This document shows positions 9,592 to 17,937 of a stretch of DNA of 54,034 nucleotides, in pieces. Source of the DNA: Phycisphaerae bacterium (GTDB taxonomy: Bacteria; Planctomycetota; Phycisphaerae; Sedimentisphaerales; UBA12454); the NCBI GenBank assembly GCA_041652575.1, contig JBAZHC010000018.1, forward strand, positions 1 through 54,034. The letters run 5' to 3'. The position numbers and the translations under genes were made by a program. Numbering within the stretch: the first letter of the stretch is position 1; the number at the start of each line of letters is the position of its first letter. A model generated the notes under the pieces. That model was not told the DNA's origin and did no database searches. It was given only the letters and a program-made list of their open reading frames with translations.

Positions 9592-9619
9592 TTGAGTTTC
9601 AGGGGGATTTGGTTAAAAT
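9592..9619 (+). promoter_or_regulatory. Candidate promoter of hisF
   Basis: TTGAGT (9592-9597) and TAAAAT (9614-9619) with a 16-nt spacer lie 27 nt before the hisF start, which has an AAGGA ribosome-binding site. Confidence 0.4.
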
Positions 9620-9645
9620 AAGAACTCCAAAAAGAAAGGAACAAA

Positions 9646-10416
9646 ATGCAAAACGACAGAAAAGTAAAAATTATGCCGTGTCTTGATATGCGAAACGGAA
9701 GAGTCGTAAAAGGCGTTCACTTCGTCAATATAAAAGACGCAGGCGACCCTGTAGAATGCGCCAAGGCCTATTGCCATGCCGGCGCAGATGAACTCGCCAT
9801 GCTCGATATCACCGCAACAGTCGAAAACAGGCCGACAATGCTCGATGTCGTCAGAAAAGTCGCTCTTGTAACCACCATTCCATTTACCGTTGGAGGCGGA
9901 ATCAGCGATTTGAAAACGGCTGAGGCAGTCCTTAAGGCAGGCGCCAATAAAATTTCGACAAGCAGCGCAGCGTTTCGAAAACCGCAGATGATATCCGAAA
10001 TGATAAAACAGTTCGGCGCAGAAAAAGTGACCGTAGCTATCGATGTCGATAAAAACCCCGCACTGCCGAGCGGATATGAAGTTTATATCGACGGCGGAAG
10101 AACAGCGACCGGAACGGATGCGGTCGAATGGGCAAAAAAAATAGATTCGTTCGGCGTAAAAGTAATCCTGCCGACAAGCAAGGCCGCCGACGGTGCAAAA
10201 ACTGGCTATGATTTGCCCCTGATAAAAGCAATAGCAGAGACGACAGGCGCTGAAATCGTGGCGTCAGGCGGGGCAGGGGAAATGAAACATTTCCTGGAAG
10301 CTGTAAAGGCCGGGGCGACAATTTTGCTCGCGGCTTCGGTTTTTCATTTTAATATTATTGAAATTTCAAAGCTAAAAGCTTATTTAAGACAAGAAGGAAT
10401 AAAAGTAATTCTTTGA
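9646..10416 (+). CDS. hisF: Imidazole glycerol phosphate synthase subunit HisF
   Basis: 256 aa (beta/alpha)8 barrel. HisF cyclises PRFAR with ammonia from HisH in histidine synthesis. The first catalytic Asp is present (PCLDMRNGRVVKG, D14), as are DITA, TVGGGI, the phosphate-binding ASGGAG and AASVFHF. In the usual TSxDRDG motif the first Asp and the Arg are replaced: here TSKAADGAKTGYD keeps only the second Asp (D182), equivalent to the general acid/base. No hisH or other his gene is nearby, so a specialised paralogue (for example one feeding another amidotransferase reaction) is possible. The ribosome-binding site is AAGGA. Confidence 0.88.
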   Translation: MQNDRKVKIMPCLDMRNGRVVKGVHFVNIKDAGDPVECAKAYCHAGADELAMLDITATVENRPTMLDVVRKVALVTTIPFTVGGGISDLKTAEAVLKAGANKISTSSAAFRKPQMISEMIKQFGAEKVTVAIDVDKNPALPSGYEVYIDGGRTATGTDAVEWAKKIDSFGVKVILPTSKAADGAKTGYDLPLIKAIAETTGAEIVASGGAGEMKHFLEAVKAGATILLAASVFHFNIIEISKLKAYLRQEGIKVIL

Positions 10417-10432
10417 TATAAGATTTTGTTTC

Positions 10433-10519
10433 GGAGAGGTGTCTGAGTGGCCGAAAGAGCACGCTTGGAAAGCGTGTGTGCGGGCAACCGTACCGCGGGT
10501 TCGAATCCCGCCCTCTCCG
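10433..10519 (+). tRNA. tRNA-Ser (anticodon GGA)
   Basis: An 87-nt class II tRNA: acceptor GGAGAGG with CCTCTCC, anticodon stem-loop ACGCT-TGGAAAG-CGT giving GGA, a long variable arm (TGCGGGCAACCGTACC) and T arm GGTTCGAATCC. Repeats follow immediately at its 3' end. Confidence 0.95.
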
Positions 10520-10588
10520 TTCTTCGCTGCGCTACGAACGGCAGGCCGTTCTTTACTGCGATACGCGTGGCAGGCCATTCTTCGCTGC

Positions 10589-10630
10589 GCTTCCACCTAC
10601 ACTGACGTTACGGTGGACAGGCCGAATGGC
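10589..10630 (+). repeat. 42-nt hairpin repeat, copy 1
   Basis: The unit starts GCTTCCACCTACACTGACG and ends CAGGCCGAATGGC, with TCCACC and GGTGGA as hairpin arms. Two further copies lie at 10652-10693 and 11010-11051. The cluster begins right after tRNA-Ser. Confidence 0.85.
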
Positions 10631-10645
10631 GGGCCGTTCTTAAGA

Positions 10646-10716
10646 GGCTTCGCTTCCACCTACACTGGCGTTACGGTGGACAGGTCGAACGGCAGACCCA
10701 TTATAGGTTGAAAAAT
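10646..10716 (+). repeat. 71-nt direct repeat left of the GIY-YIG gene
   Basis: This segment matches 11004-11074 at 65 of 71 positions without gaps. It contains the 42-nt hairpin unit plus a conserved tail ending AGGTTGAAAAAT. The tail overlaps the ATG start of the GIY-YIG gene. Confidence 0.9.
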
Positions 10717-10972
10717 GTGGTACGTATACATTCTAAAAATGGCTGATGGTGAATATTATGCCGGCTCAACTAACAACCTGCAAAGGCGAATGCAGGAACA
10801 TTCAAGCGGACGAGAAATCTCTACAAAGTGGAGACTGCCAGTCATATTGGAAGCTTATATCGCAGTTAAATCAGAAAAAACAGCACGTCGTCTTGAAAAA
10901 TATTTAAAAACATCGTCCGGAAAGGCAACACTAAGAAAAAGAATTTTGCCAGACGACGACTCGATTAAATAA
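10715..10972 (+). CDS. GIY-YIG nuclease family protein
   Basis: 85 aa, the short stand-alone (UPF0213-like) type. The motif pair is YVYIL (residues 3-7) and YAGSTNNLQRRMQEH (15-29), with the family C-terminal segment ARRLEKYLKTSSGKA. The gene lies between two 71-nt direct repeats and its start codon is inside the left one. Its 3' end (product ...LPDDDSIK) resembles the 3' end of the RraA-like gene downstream (...LPSDDSVK), also at DNA level (GACGACTCG-TTAAAT). This suggests assembly by duplication or insertion at a shared sequence. Function is probably DNA cleavage or repair; no mobility has been shown for this small type. Confidence 0.85.
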   Translation: MWYVYILKMADGEYYAGSTNNLQRRMQEHSSGREISTKWRLPVILEAYIAVKSEKTARRLEKYLKTSSGKATLRKRILPDDDSIK

Positions 10973-11003
10973 TTTTGCCGCAAAGGCACAAAAAACGTAA
11001 AAC

Positions 11004-11074
11004 GGCTTCGCTTCCACCTACACTAACGTTACGGTGGACAGGCCGAACGGCAGGCCCGTTAGAGGTTGAAAAAT
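11004..11074 (+). repeat. 71-nt direct repeat right of the GIY-YIG gene
   Basis: Partner of 10646-10716 with six mismatches in 71 nt. The two starts are 358 bp apart, so one repeat plus the GIY-YIG gene makes a compact unit. The tail ends just before the start region of the RraA-like gene. Confidence 0.9.
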
Positions 11075-11095
11075 TAGTACTTAAAGAGATAAAAA

Positions 11096-12022
11096 ATGAA
11101 AAATAAACAACCGAAGGTAATGATTCCAGTTTTAGCGATGATTACAATTCCAGTTTGTATTTTGCTATTAGTGTTATCGGCAACGGCTGAGCCGAATGTG
11201 CCGACTGACACAAACGCTATGAAAACGAAAGTAAATGACGCTAATACGCAAGACGCCAATGAAGTATTGAGAAGAGGAAAGAATTACATTGAGACAAAGG
11301 TTTACAGCGAACAGGAAGATAAACAGATACTGGAGCTTTTCAAAGGAATGCGCGTATCCGACGTCGTGGACGGGATGGACAAGGTCGGGCTGAAGAATAT
11401 CGGGGTGATGTCGCAGGATATTAAACCGCTGTGGCGGGATACCGAACATTTTGCGCACCGTATCATCGGCATCGCGGTAACGGCGCGATACGTTCCCACG
11501 AATAAACCCAATTTGCCGCAGATGGAGACCAGGGCATTCGACGCGTGGATCGACCAGTGGTATAAAAATATATCCTCCGAGCCGTTTACGCTTCTGATTC
11601 GCAGGGGCACCACAGTGCTGGTCATTGAAGAGGCCGGCGAAACGGATACGGGCACAATGGGGTCGCTCAACGGTATGTACTGGAAATATCTTGGATGCCT
11701 CGGCGTGGTTACAAGCAATACCGTGCGCGATACCGACGAACTTACCACTGAGAAGGTTCCAGTGTATTTTAAAAAGGCCGGCAGGGGAATTCGGCCCGGC
11801 AGAAACGAGATAGAATCCGTGAACAGGCCGATAGTATGCGGCAATGTTCTGGTCGAGCCGGGCGATGTTATCGTCGCAGACGGTGACGGCGTAGTGGTCG
11901 TTCCGAGGGCAAAGGCAAAGGAAGTCGCCGAGTACGCAAAGCTGACACTTGAGCCGGATAAGGAAAGACGGCGATGGCTGTATCAGAAATTAGGTTTGCC
12001 GAGCGACGACTCGGTTAAATAA
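11096..12022 (+). CDS. Exported RraA-family (HMG aldolase/oxaloacetate decarboxylase-like) protein
   Basis: 308 aa. Residues about 9-32 form a hydrophobic signal segment (MIPVLAMITIPVCILLLVL...) followed by SATAEPN, so the protein is probably exported or lipid-free periplasmic. From residue 80 onward it is a RraA fold: LFKGMRVSDVVDGMD, GTMGSLNG, the substrate/metal motif GVVTSNTVRDTDEL (family G-x20-R-D) and GDVIVADGDGVVVVP. Members are RNase E regulators or 4-hydroxy-4-methyl-2-oxoglutarate aldolase-like lyases in the cytoplasm; an exported form is unusual. The ATG has an AAAGAGAT stretch 7-14 nt upstream. Confidence 0.82.
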   Translation: MKNKQPKVMIPVLAMITIPVCILLLVLSATAEPNVPTDTNAMKTKVNDANTQDANEVLRRGKNYIETKVYSEQEDKQILELFKGMRVSDVVDGMDKVGLKNIGVMSQDIKPLWRDTEHFAHRIIGIAVTARYVPTNKPNLPQMETRAFDAWIDQWYKNISSEPFTLLIRRGTTVLVIEEAGETDTGTMGSLNGMYWKYLGCLGVVTSNTVRDTDELTTEKVPVYFKKAGRGIRPGRNEIESVNRPIVCGNVLVEPGDVIVADGDGVVVVPRAKAKEVAEYAKLTLEPDKERRRWLYQKLGLPSDDSVK

Positions 12023-12088
12023 AACGTGTAAATAAGTCATGGGTAAATAATCCGTGAAATTTGCCATATTCTCGATTAGAATAAGAAT

Positions 12089-14074
12089 ATGTCTAAGTTT
12101 CAGTTAATAAGTAAGTTTACACCTAAAGGCGACCAGCCGCAGGCGATAGAACAACTTGCCGGGGGTTTAAAAACCGGCAGACAGTACCAGACCCTGCACG
12201 GAGTTACCGGAAGCGGAAAAACATTCACGATGGCTAACGTCATCGCGCAATATCAACGGCCTGCACTTGTAATCAGCCATAATAAGACACTGGCGGCGCA
12301 GCTTTACGAAGAATTCAAAGAACTCTTTCCCAATAACGCTGTCGAATATTTCGTCAGCTATTACGATTATTATCAGCCTGAAGCGTATATTCCGCAGCGG
12401 GATATTTATATCGAAAAAGACGCGTCACGAAACGATGAACTGGACAGGCTTCGGCTTGCGGCGACGGCAAGTCTGACCAGCAGGGAAGATGTGATTATCG
12501 TTGCATCGGTATCGTGCATATTCGGTCTGGGTTCGCCGGAAGATTACAAAGCCAGCGTTATAGGTATAAAAGTCGGTGAAACTGTCGAGCGAAACGAACT
12601 GCTGGGCAGGCTCTCCGACGTTCAGTACGCAAGAAACGATGTGGATTTTCACCGCGGCACGTTCAGGGTTCGCGGCGATGTCGTGGAACTTTGGCCCAGC
12701 TACGAATCGTTCGCGGTAAGGCTCGAATTTTTCGGCGATGAGATAGAAAAAATAAATTACATCAATCCGACAAGCGGAGAAATTCTGGCGTCCGAACAGC
12801 AATTGTTCGTATATCCTGCCGGTCATTATGTTATGCCTGCCGAGCGGATTGAACTTGCCACGGCAAGTATAAAAGCGGAACTCGACCAGCGGCTTATGAA
12901 ATTAAGGCAGGACGGCAAACTGCTCGAAGCTCAAAGGCTTGCGGCAAGGACGATGTACGACCTTGAAATGCTCAAGGAAGTAGGGTTTTGCAGCGGGATT
13001 GAAAATTACTCACGGCATTTGAGCGGGCTGCCGGCGGGTTCGAGACCTTATACGCTGATTGATTATTTCGGCGATAATTTTCTTTTGTTCATCGACGAAT
13101 CGCACGTAACGATACCGCAGATTCGCGCGATGCATGCGGGAGACAAGAGCAGGAAACAAGTTTTAGTCGAACACGGATTCCGGCTGCCAAGCGCGATGGA
13201 TAACAGGCCGCTGCGATTCGAGGAGTTTCAGGAGAACTGGAAACGTGTGATATTTGTTTCGGCGACGCCTGCGGAGTTCGAATTGAATCTGAGCAAAGGG
13301 GCGGTCGTCGAGCAGATAGTAAGGCCGACGGGACTGATTGACCCGGAGATATTTATTCAGCCTGCATCGAACCAGATTCCGCATCTGCTCGACCAGATTG
13401 AAAAACATATACAGTTAAAACAGCGTGTACTTGTTACGACGCTGACGAAAAGACTCGCGGAGGATTTATCCGCTTATATAACTAAAAAAGGTTTTCGGTG
13501 CAGATACCTGCACAGTGAAATAAAGACGCTTGACCGTGTTGGGATTTTGCGGGATTTGCGGTTGGGCGAGTTCGATGTGCTGGTGGGGATAAATCTTTTG
13601 CGTGAAGGACTGGATTTGCCGGAGGTTTCGCTGGTGGCGATTCTCGACGCGGACAAAGAAGGCTTCCTGCGGAGCCATACATCGCTTATTCAGACCATAG
13701 GCAGAACGGCAAGAAATGTCGACGCAAAGGTGTTTTTATACGCTGATAAAGTGACGGATTCGATGCAAAAAGCAATTGACGAAACGGAACGCCGGCGTAC
13801 AATACAGATTCAATATAATAAAGACCATAATATTACGCCGGAAACGATTAAAAAACAGATATATACCGGTCTGCAGGACAAATTAAAGGCGCGACAAATC
13901 GCTCAACAGGCGGTAAGTCTGAGCGATAGTGAATATGACGCGGCGGAAATCGCCGTGCAGATAGAAAAGGAAATGCTGGAAGCGGCGGAAAAACTCGACT
14001 TCGAACGAGCGGCATTTTTAAGAGACCAATTGAAAGAATTAAAAGAACTGCCGCAGATAGGAAAACAAAAATGA
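12089..14074 (+). CDS. uvrB: Excinuclease ABC subunit UvrB
   Basis: 661 aa, normal length. UvrB receives damaged DNA from UvrA and positions UvrC for incision. Visible parts are Walker A GVTGSGKTFT (about residue 39), the YYDYYQPEAYIP beta-hairpin, helicase motifs DESH, SATP and QTIGRTARN, and a C-terminal UVR motif (EAAEKLDFERAAFLRDQLK) that contacts UvrC. It overlaps nadC by 4 nt (ATGA), indicating translational coupling. No clear ribosome-binding site precedes the ATG. Confidence 0.98.
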   Translation: MSKFQLISKFTPKGDQPQAIEQLAGGLKTGRQYQTLHGVTGSGKTFTMANVIAQYQRPALVISHNKTLAAQLYEEFKELFPNNAVEYFVSYYDYYQPEAYIPQRDIYIEKDASRNDELDRLRLAATASLTSREDVIIVASVSCIFGLGSPEDYKASVIGIKVGETVERNELLGRLSDVQYARNDVDFHRGTFRVRGDVVELWPSYESFAVRLEFFGDEIEKINYINPTSGEILASEQQLFVYPAGHYVMPAERIELATASIKAELDQRLMKLRQDGKLLEAQRLAARTMYDLEMLKEVGFCSGIENYSRHLSGLPAGSRPYTLIDYFGDNFLLFIDESHVTIPQIRAMHAGDKSRKQVLVEHGFRLPSAMDNRPLRFEEFQENWKRVIFVSATPAEFELNLSKGAVVEQIVRPTGLIDPEIFIQPASNQIPHLLDQIEKHIQLKQRVLVTTLTKRLAEDLSAYITKKGFRCRYLHSEIKTLDRVGILRDLRLGEFDVLVGINLLREGLDLPEVSLVAILDADKEGFLRSHTSLIQTIGRTARNVDAKVFLYADKVTDSMQKAIDETERRRTIQIQYNKDHNITPETIKKQIYTGLQDKLKARQIAQQAVSLSDSEYDAAEIAVQIEKEMLEAAEKLDFERAAFLRDQLKELKELPQIGKQK

Positions 14075-14949
14075 AAAGCCTAGACACCAAAAGAGTAAGT
14101 CAACTTATCGATATGGCCATTGAGGAAGATTACGGCGGCAGAGACCTGTCGAGCGAACTTATGATTCCGGCCAATGCGACTGGGAAATCCTATATCATAA
14201 CCCGCGAGGAAATCGTTGTGAGCGGTATGAATATCGCCAAAGAAACGCTGAAAAGATATAATCCGAAACTGAAGCTGAAAATACTCAAACGCGACGGGCA
14301 GAGGGCCAATGTGGCCGACAGGCTGGGCGTAATCGAAGGGCCGTTACGGTCGATGCTGAGCGCCGAACGGGTGGTACTGAATTTTCTGCAGAGACTTTGC
14401 GGCATAGCTACGATGACTTATAAATATGTTCACGCGGTCCGCGGGACAAAAGCGAAAATATACGATACACGCAAGACGATACCGGGCTGGCGGGAACTCG
14501 AGAAATACGCAGTTCGATGCGGCAAAGGACATAATCATCGATTCAGTCTGCGGGAAGCGGTAATGTTCAAGGATAATCATATCGCGCAGCTCGGGAAGAA
14601 TTTTGAGCCGAGACTAAGAGAGCTTGTTAAAAAAGCGAGGAACATCGAAGGGGTAAAATTTGTCTGCGTTGAAGTCGACCATGTTGACGACCAGCTTAAT
14701 CACGTTTTGAAAGTGCCCGGCATAGATGTTGTGCTGCTGGATAATATGGGTCAGTGGCAGTATAAACACGCGGTCGCAATGAGAGATAAGATGTGCAGGA
14801 ATAAATGGACGCCTCAACTGGAAGCGAGCGGCGGAATTACGCTGAATAACGTAAGAGCAATCGCACTTTGCGGGGTGGACAGAATTTCCATAGGAGCGAT
14901 AACGCACGGCGCGATTTCAGTTGATATCGGCCTTGACAGGGAATTCTAA
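14071..14949 (+). CDS. nadC: Nicotinate-nucleotide pyrophosphorylase (carboxylating) NadC
   Basis: 292 aa. It converts quinolinate and PRPP to nicotinate mononucleotide in NAD synthesis. Family signatures are LSAERVVLNFLQRLCGIAT, DTRKTIPGWRELEKYAV with CGKGHNHR, MFKDNHI, EVDH, and the terminal LEASGGI...DRISIGAITH phosphate site. Its start codon overlaps the uvrB stop. Confidence 0.97.
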   Translation: MKSLDTKRVSQLIDMAIEEDYGGRDLSSELMIPANATGKSYIITREEIVVSGMNIAKETLKRYNPKLKLKILKRDGQRANVADRLGVIEGPLRSMLSAERVVLNFLQRLCGIATMTYKYVHAVRGTKAKIYDTRKTIPGWRELEKYAVRCGKGHNHRFSLREAVMFKDNHIAQLGKNFEPRLRELVKKARNIEGVKFVCVEVDHVDDQLNHVLKVPGIDVVLLDNMGQWQYKHAVAMRDKMCRNKWTPQLEASGGITLNNVRAIALCGVDRISIGAITHGAISVDIGLDREF

Positions 14950-15007
14950 AATAAGTACACAGAACTCAGAATACAGTAGACAGAATTTATAGTAATGGAA
15001 TTTTATT

Positions 15008-15787
15008 TTGAATCGCGATTGTTTAGACGCTGATATAATTAAAGCGAATCTTGATACCAGCCGAATCGGCAGAGAAATAATAATTTATAAAAGCACATCG
15101 AGCACGAACGATGTCGCATCTGAATACGCAAAGGGCGGCGAAAAAAACGACGGCCTTGTGGTTTTCGCGGAACATCAAACCTCCGGCAGGGGACGGCGGG
15201 GCAATAAGTGGTTCGACGGTAAAAACAAAAGCGTATTGTGCTCGATACTGCTGAGCAATCCTAAAATTGGTCCGGATGTGATAACGCTTGCCGCGGCGGT
15301 TGCGGTGGCGGAAACAATCGACAGATGCGGCAAAAACGAGGCGAAAATCAAATGGCCCAACGATGTGCTTGTCGATGATAAAAAGGTCGCGGGGATACTT
15401 ATCGAGAAAAAACAAAAATTCTTCATAGTCGGCATCGGCATCAACTGCCATCAGCAAAAAACGGATTTTTCCAAAGAACTTGAGGATTCCGCCACGAGTA
15501 TAGATGTTCAATGCGGCACAGTCTGCGACAGAAACGGGCTTGCGAGGAGATTAATGTTCAATTTTGAATGTTGCCTTGAAATCGCGGAAGAAAATTGCGA
15601 TGAAATAGTTGAAAAATGGCGCAACAGGAGTATGCTGACAGGCAAAAGGATAACCGTCGAGCATAACGGCAGGCAATTTACCGGTAACTGCCTTGGCGTT
15701 GAACCGTCCGAAGGACTTATATTACATCTCGAACGGGGCGGGGTCAAAATGTTCGATGCGGCTTCGACTACAATAATAAAATATTAA
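15008..15787 (+). CDS. birA: Biotin--[acetyl-CoA-carboxylase] ligase BirA (class I)
   Basis: 259 aa. It activates biotin to biotinyl-AMP and attaches it to carboxyl carrier proteins. Key motifs are STSSTND, the biotinyl-AMP loop TSGRGRRGNKW, KWPNDVLVDDKKVAGIL and GIGINCH. It lacks an N-terminal helix-turn-helix, so it is a monofunctional class I ligase, not a repressor. The start is TTG at 15008; no in-frame ATG lies nearby. bioB is also in this window but distant (41979). Confidence 0.93.
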   Translation: MNRDCLDADIIKANLDTSRIGREIIIYKSTSSTNDVASEYAKGGEKNDGLVVFAEHQTSGRGRRGNKWFDGKNKSVLCSILLSNPKIGPDVITLAAAVAVAETIDRCGKNEAKIKWPNDVLVDDKKVAGILIEKKQKFFIVGIGINCHQQKTDFSKELEDSATSIDVQCGTVCDRNGLARRLMFNFECCLEIAEENCDEIVEKWRNRSMLTGKRITVEHNGRQFTGNCLGVEPSEGLILHLERGGVKMFDAASTTIIKY

Positions 15788-15804
15788 ACCGGCGGAGAGA
15801 AAAA

Positions 15805-17187
15805 ATGGCTGAAAAATTCGATATCGCTGTAATAGGTTCGGGGCCGGGCGGATATGCGGCTGCGATAAGATGCTCGCAAAAAGGCGCAACTGTCGCGATT
15901 ATTGAAAAAGAACAAATCGGCGGAACCTGCCTTAACAGGGGCTGCATCCCGTCAAAGACTCTGCTGGCATCGGCGCATATTTTTAATCTTGCCAAAAACG
16001 CAGGCGCCTTCGGCGTCGATATCGAAAATCCGAAAGTAAACTGGCCGAAGATGCAGAGCCGAAAAGAAATGGTTGTAACGGGATTCAGAAAAGGTCTGAC
16101 AGGCCTGATTGGAAGCAATAAAGTAAAAATTTTTCAGGGGACAGGACTACTTGCAGCAAAAAATAAAATCGCCGTGCAGGGAAATACGCCGGCGGAAATA
16201 GAAGCGGCAAAAATAATCATTGCTACCGGCTCTGTTCCTGTTGAAATACCGTTTATGCGTTTCGACGGTAAAACAATAATAAGCAGTACGGAAGCATTGT
16301 CCCTGTCAGAGATACCGAAATCGATGGTCATAATCGGCGGGGGAGTTATCGGCTGTGAAATGGCATGCGTTTATTCGAGCGTCGGGGCGAAAATTACCAT
16401 TGTCGAGGCGTTGCCGAGCATTCTGCCGTTCGAGGATGAATGGGTGGGACAGATGCTAACGAGGGAATTCAAGAAATCGGGCATAGATGTAATCACAGGC
16501 AAAAAGGTAACTGCCTGTGAAAAAACTGATTCAGGCGTAAAACTTTCTCTCGAAGACGGGACGTTAATCGAGGCTGAGAAGGTTCTGGTTTCTGTCGGCA
16601 GAAAGGCATCGTGCGATAAGCAGACTATCGATAATCTATCGCTCGAAATGAAAGGTTCGGTTATAAAAGTCAACGACAGAATGGAAACAAGCGTGTCAGG
16701 CGTTTACGCGATTGGCGATGCAGTAGGGACAACATATCTGGCTCATGGCGCGTTTCTCGAGGCTGAGATAGCGGCTGATAACGCGATGGGTAAGGAAGTT
16801 CATATAGAAGATTATTCACTTGTGCCGAAAGCTGTTTATACATTTCCTGAAGTCGCTTCGGTCGGGAAAAATGAAACCAAATGCAAACAGGCGGGGGTTG
16901 ATTACACGGTGGGCAAGGCATTTTTCAGGGCCAACGGCAGAAGCCTTGCGCATAATGAAACTGCTGGCGAAGTAAGAGTTGTGCGGGACAGGAAAACAGA
17001 TAAAATCGTCGGAGTAACGATGGTCGGGGCCAGTGTTACCGAAATGATCGCCGCGGCCAGGGCTCTTCTTGGCAGCAATGAAAAAATAGACGAAATTTCG
17101 TTCGCACATCCGACAGTTTCAGAGGTACTCAAGGAGGCATGGGAAGACGCCTTCGGATTGAGCCTTCATACACCGCCGAGAACTTAA
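15805..17187 (+). CDS. lpdA: Dihydrolipoyl dehydrogenase
   Basis: 460 aa flavoprotein disulfide reductase. It reoxidises dihydrolipoyl groups of 2-oxoacid dehydrogenase or glycine cleavage complexes with NAD. It shows the FAD motif GSGPGGYAAA (residues 11-20), redox disulfide GGTCLNRGCIPSK (C42, C47), NAD-binding VIIGGGVIGCE, YAIGDAVG, and the C-terminal HPTVSE active-site His-Glu. No E1 or E2 genes are adjacent. The ribosome-binding site is GGAGAG, 8 nt before the ATG. Confidence 0.96.
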   Translation: MAEKFDIAVIGSGPGGYAAAIRCSQKGATVAIIEKEQIGGTCLNRGCIPSKTLLASAHIFNLAKNAGAFGVDIENPKVNWPKMQSRKEMVVTGFRKGLTGLIGSNKVKIFQGTGLLAAKNKIAVQGNTPAEIEAAKIIIATGSVPVEIPFMRFDGKTIISSTEALSLSEIPKSMVIIGGGVIGCEMACVYSSVGAKITIVEALPSILPFEDEWVGQMLTREFKKSGIDVITGKKVTACEKTDSGVKLSLEDGTLIEAEKVLVSVGRKASCDKQTIDNLSLEMKGSVIKVNDRMETSVSGVYAIGDAVGTTYLAHGAFLEAEIAADNAMGKEVHIEDYSLVPKAVYTFPEVASVGKNETKCKQAGVDYTVGKAFFRANGRSLAHNETAGEVRVVRDRKTDKIVGVTMVGASVTEMIAAARALLGSNEKIDEISFAHPTVSEVLKEAWEDAFGLSLHTPPRT

Positions 17188-17229
17188 CTATCTTATCACC
17201 GTACAATAGATTAAGTCCTTAATTTTTTG

Positions 17230-17258
17230 TTGACGGGAAATAGTCTGTAAAGTACAGT
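17230..17258 (+). promoter_or_regulatory. Candidate promoter upstream of the DUF502 remnant and hpf
   Basis: TTGACG (17230-17235) and TACAGT (17253-17258) with a 17-nt spacer lie in the gap after lpdA. The next start on this strand is the DUF502 remnant, then hpf. The -10 match is partial. Confidence 0.45.
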
Positions 17259-17366
17259 GGTTTATAGATTTGACGCAGTTTTTTGTCCGTTTTCAGGGAT
17301 TTCCCGAAGCTAACGGCTAAAAGTAAGCCGAAGAAAAGATATTAAAAGGATTGTAAGTCAGGGGAA

Positions 17367-17513
17367 ATGCAGGCTTTAAATAAATTAAAAACCTACTTTT
17401 TAAGGGGCCTGGCCACGTTTTTGCCAAGCATTTTGGCAATCTGGAATTCTGTAAAGTTTTATCAAATTCCTCAATATTTAGAAAATAACGCATATTTTTT
17501 AAGGAGAAACTGA
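17367..17513 (+). pseudogene. Truncated DUF502-like membrane protein (48 codons)
   Basis: A 48-codon frame encodes KLKTYFLRGLATFLPSILAI and a short tail. This matches the N-terminal first membrane segment of DUF502 proteins (typically about 200 aa), then stops; the rest of the domain is missing and the frame runs into the hpf ribosome-binding site. It is probably a remnant after deletion. A short functional membrane peptide is the alternative. The start codon is crowded by an AGGGGA only 1-2 nt upstream, which argues against efficient translation. Confidence 0.6.
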
Positions 17514-17514
17514 T

Positions 17515-17850
17515 TTGGACATTAGAATAATCGGTAAACATATGGAAATGACGGAAGTTATCAAAACGAGGATTGAGGAGAAAGTCGCCGGACTTCCCAA
17601 ATTTTACAGCAGCGTTCTTGATGTGGAAGTTATCGTCGAAGGCGGCAAAGACGGAGTGACAAACAGCGCAGAAGTAATCGTAAGGTCGCGACATAACCAT
17701 GTTTTCGTAGCCAAACATACCGGTCCGGATATAGATATATGCGTAGACGAAGCAGTAAGGAAAGTTGAACGGCAAGTTACGAAACAAAAAGAAAAAGAAC
17801 GAGACAACAAACATGTAGACAACAAGAATGTAGAAAGTGAAGTGGAATAA
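17515..17850 (+). CDS. hpf: Ribosome hibernation promoting factor (short HPF/RaiA family)
   Basis: 111 aa, TTG start with AAGGAG 8 nt upstream. The beta-alpha-beta-beta-beta-alpha domain is recognisable from IRIIGKHMEMTEVIKTRIEEK to DIDICVDEAVRKVERQV. The C-terminus is a charged tail, without the dimerising domain of long HPF. It binds the 30S decoding region in stationary phase. The order hpf-ptsN-ptsH-ptsI resembles the rpoN-hpf-ptsN clusters of other bacteria, but rpoN itself is absent. Confidence 0.9.
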   Translation: MDIRIIGKHMEMTEVIKTRIEEKVAGLPKFYSSVLDVEVIVEGGKDGVTNSAEVIVRSRHNHVFVAKHTGPDIDICVDEAVRKVERQVTKQKEKERDNKHVDNKNVESEVE

Positions 17851-17937
17851 CGGTTTTGCAGTTCCGTTGTTTTTCTGTGGAAAGATAAAAATGGAAAGAG
17901 ACAGCATGACGGTGCTTTTGAAAAATCAGGAGCCAAT

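Noticed and set aside
10439..10711. 90-codon plus-strand frame starting in tRNA-Ser
   Set aside because: Its start is within the tRNA and the rest is the hairpin repeat cluster. This is a frequent false prediction type.
10589..11051. Three similar hairpin units considered as a CRISPR array
   Set aside because: Spacing is irregular (63 and 358 nt), a gene lies between copies, and no cas genes are present.
17317..17907. 196-codon minus-strand frame
   Set aside because: It runs antisense to hpf and the DUF502 remnant and has no recognisable content.
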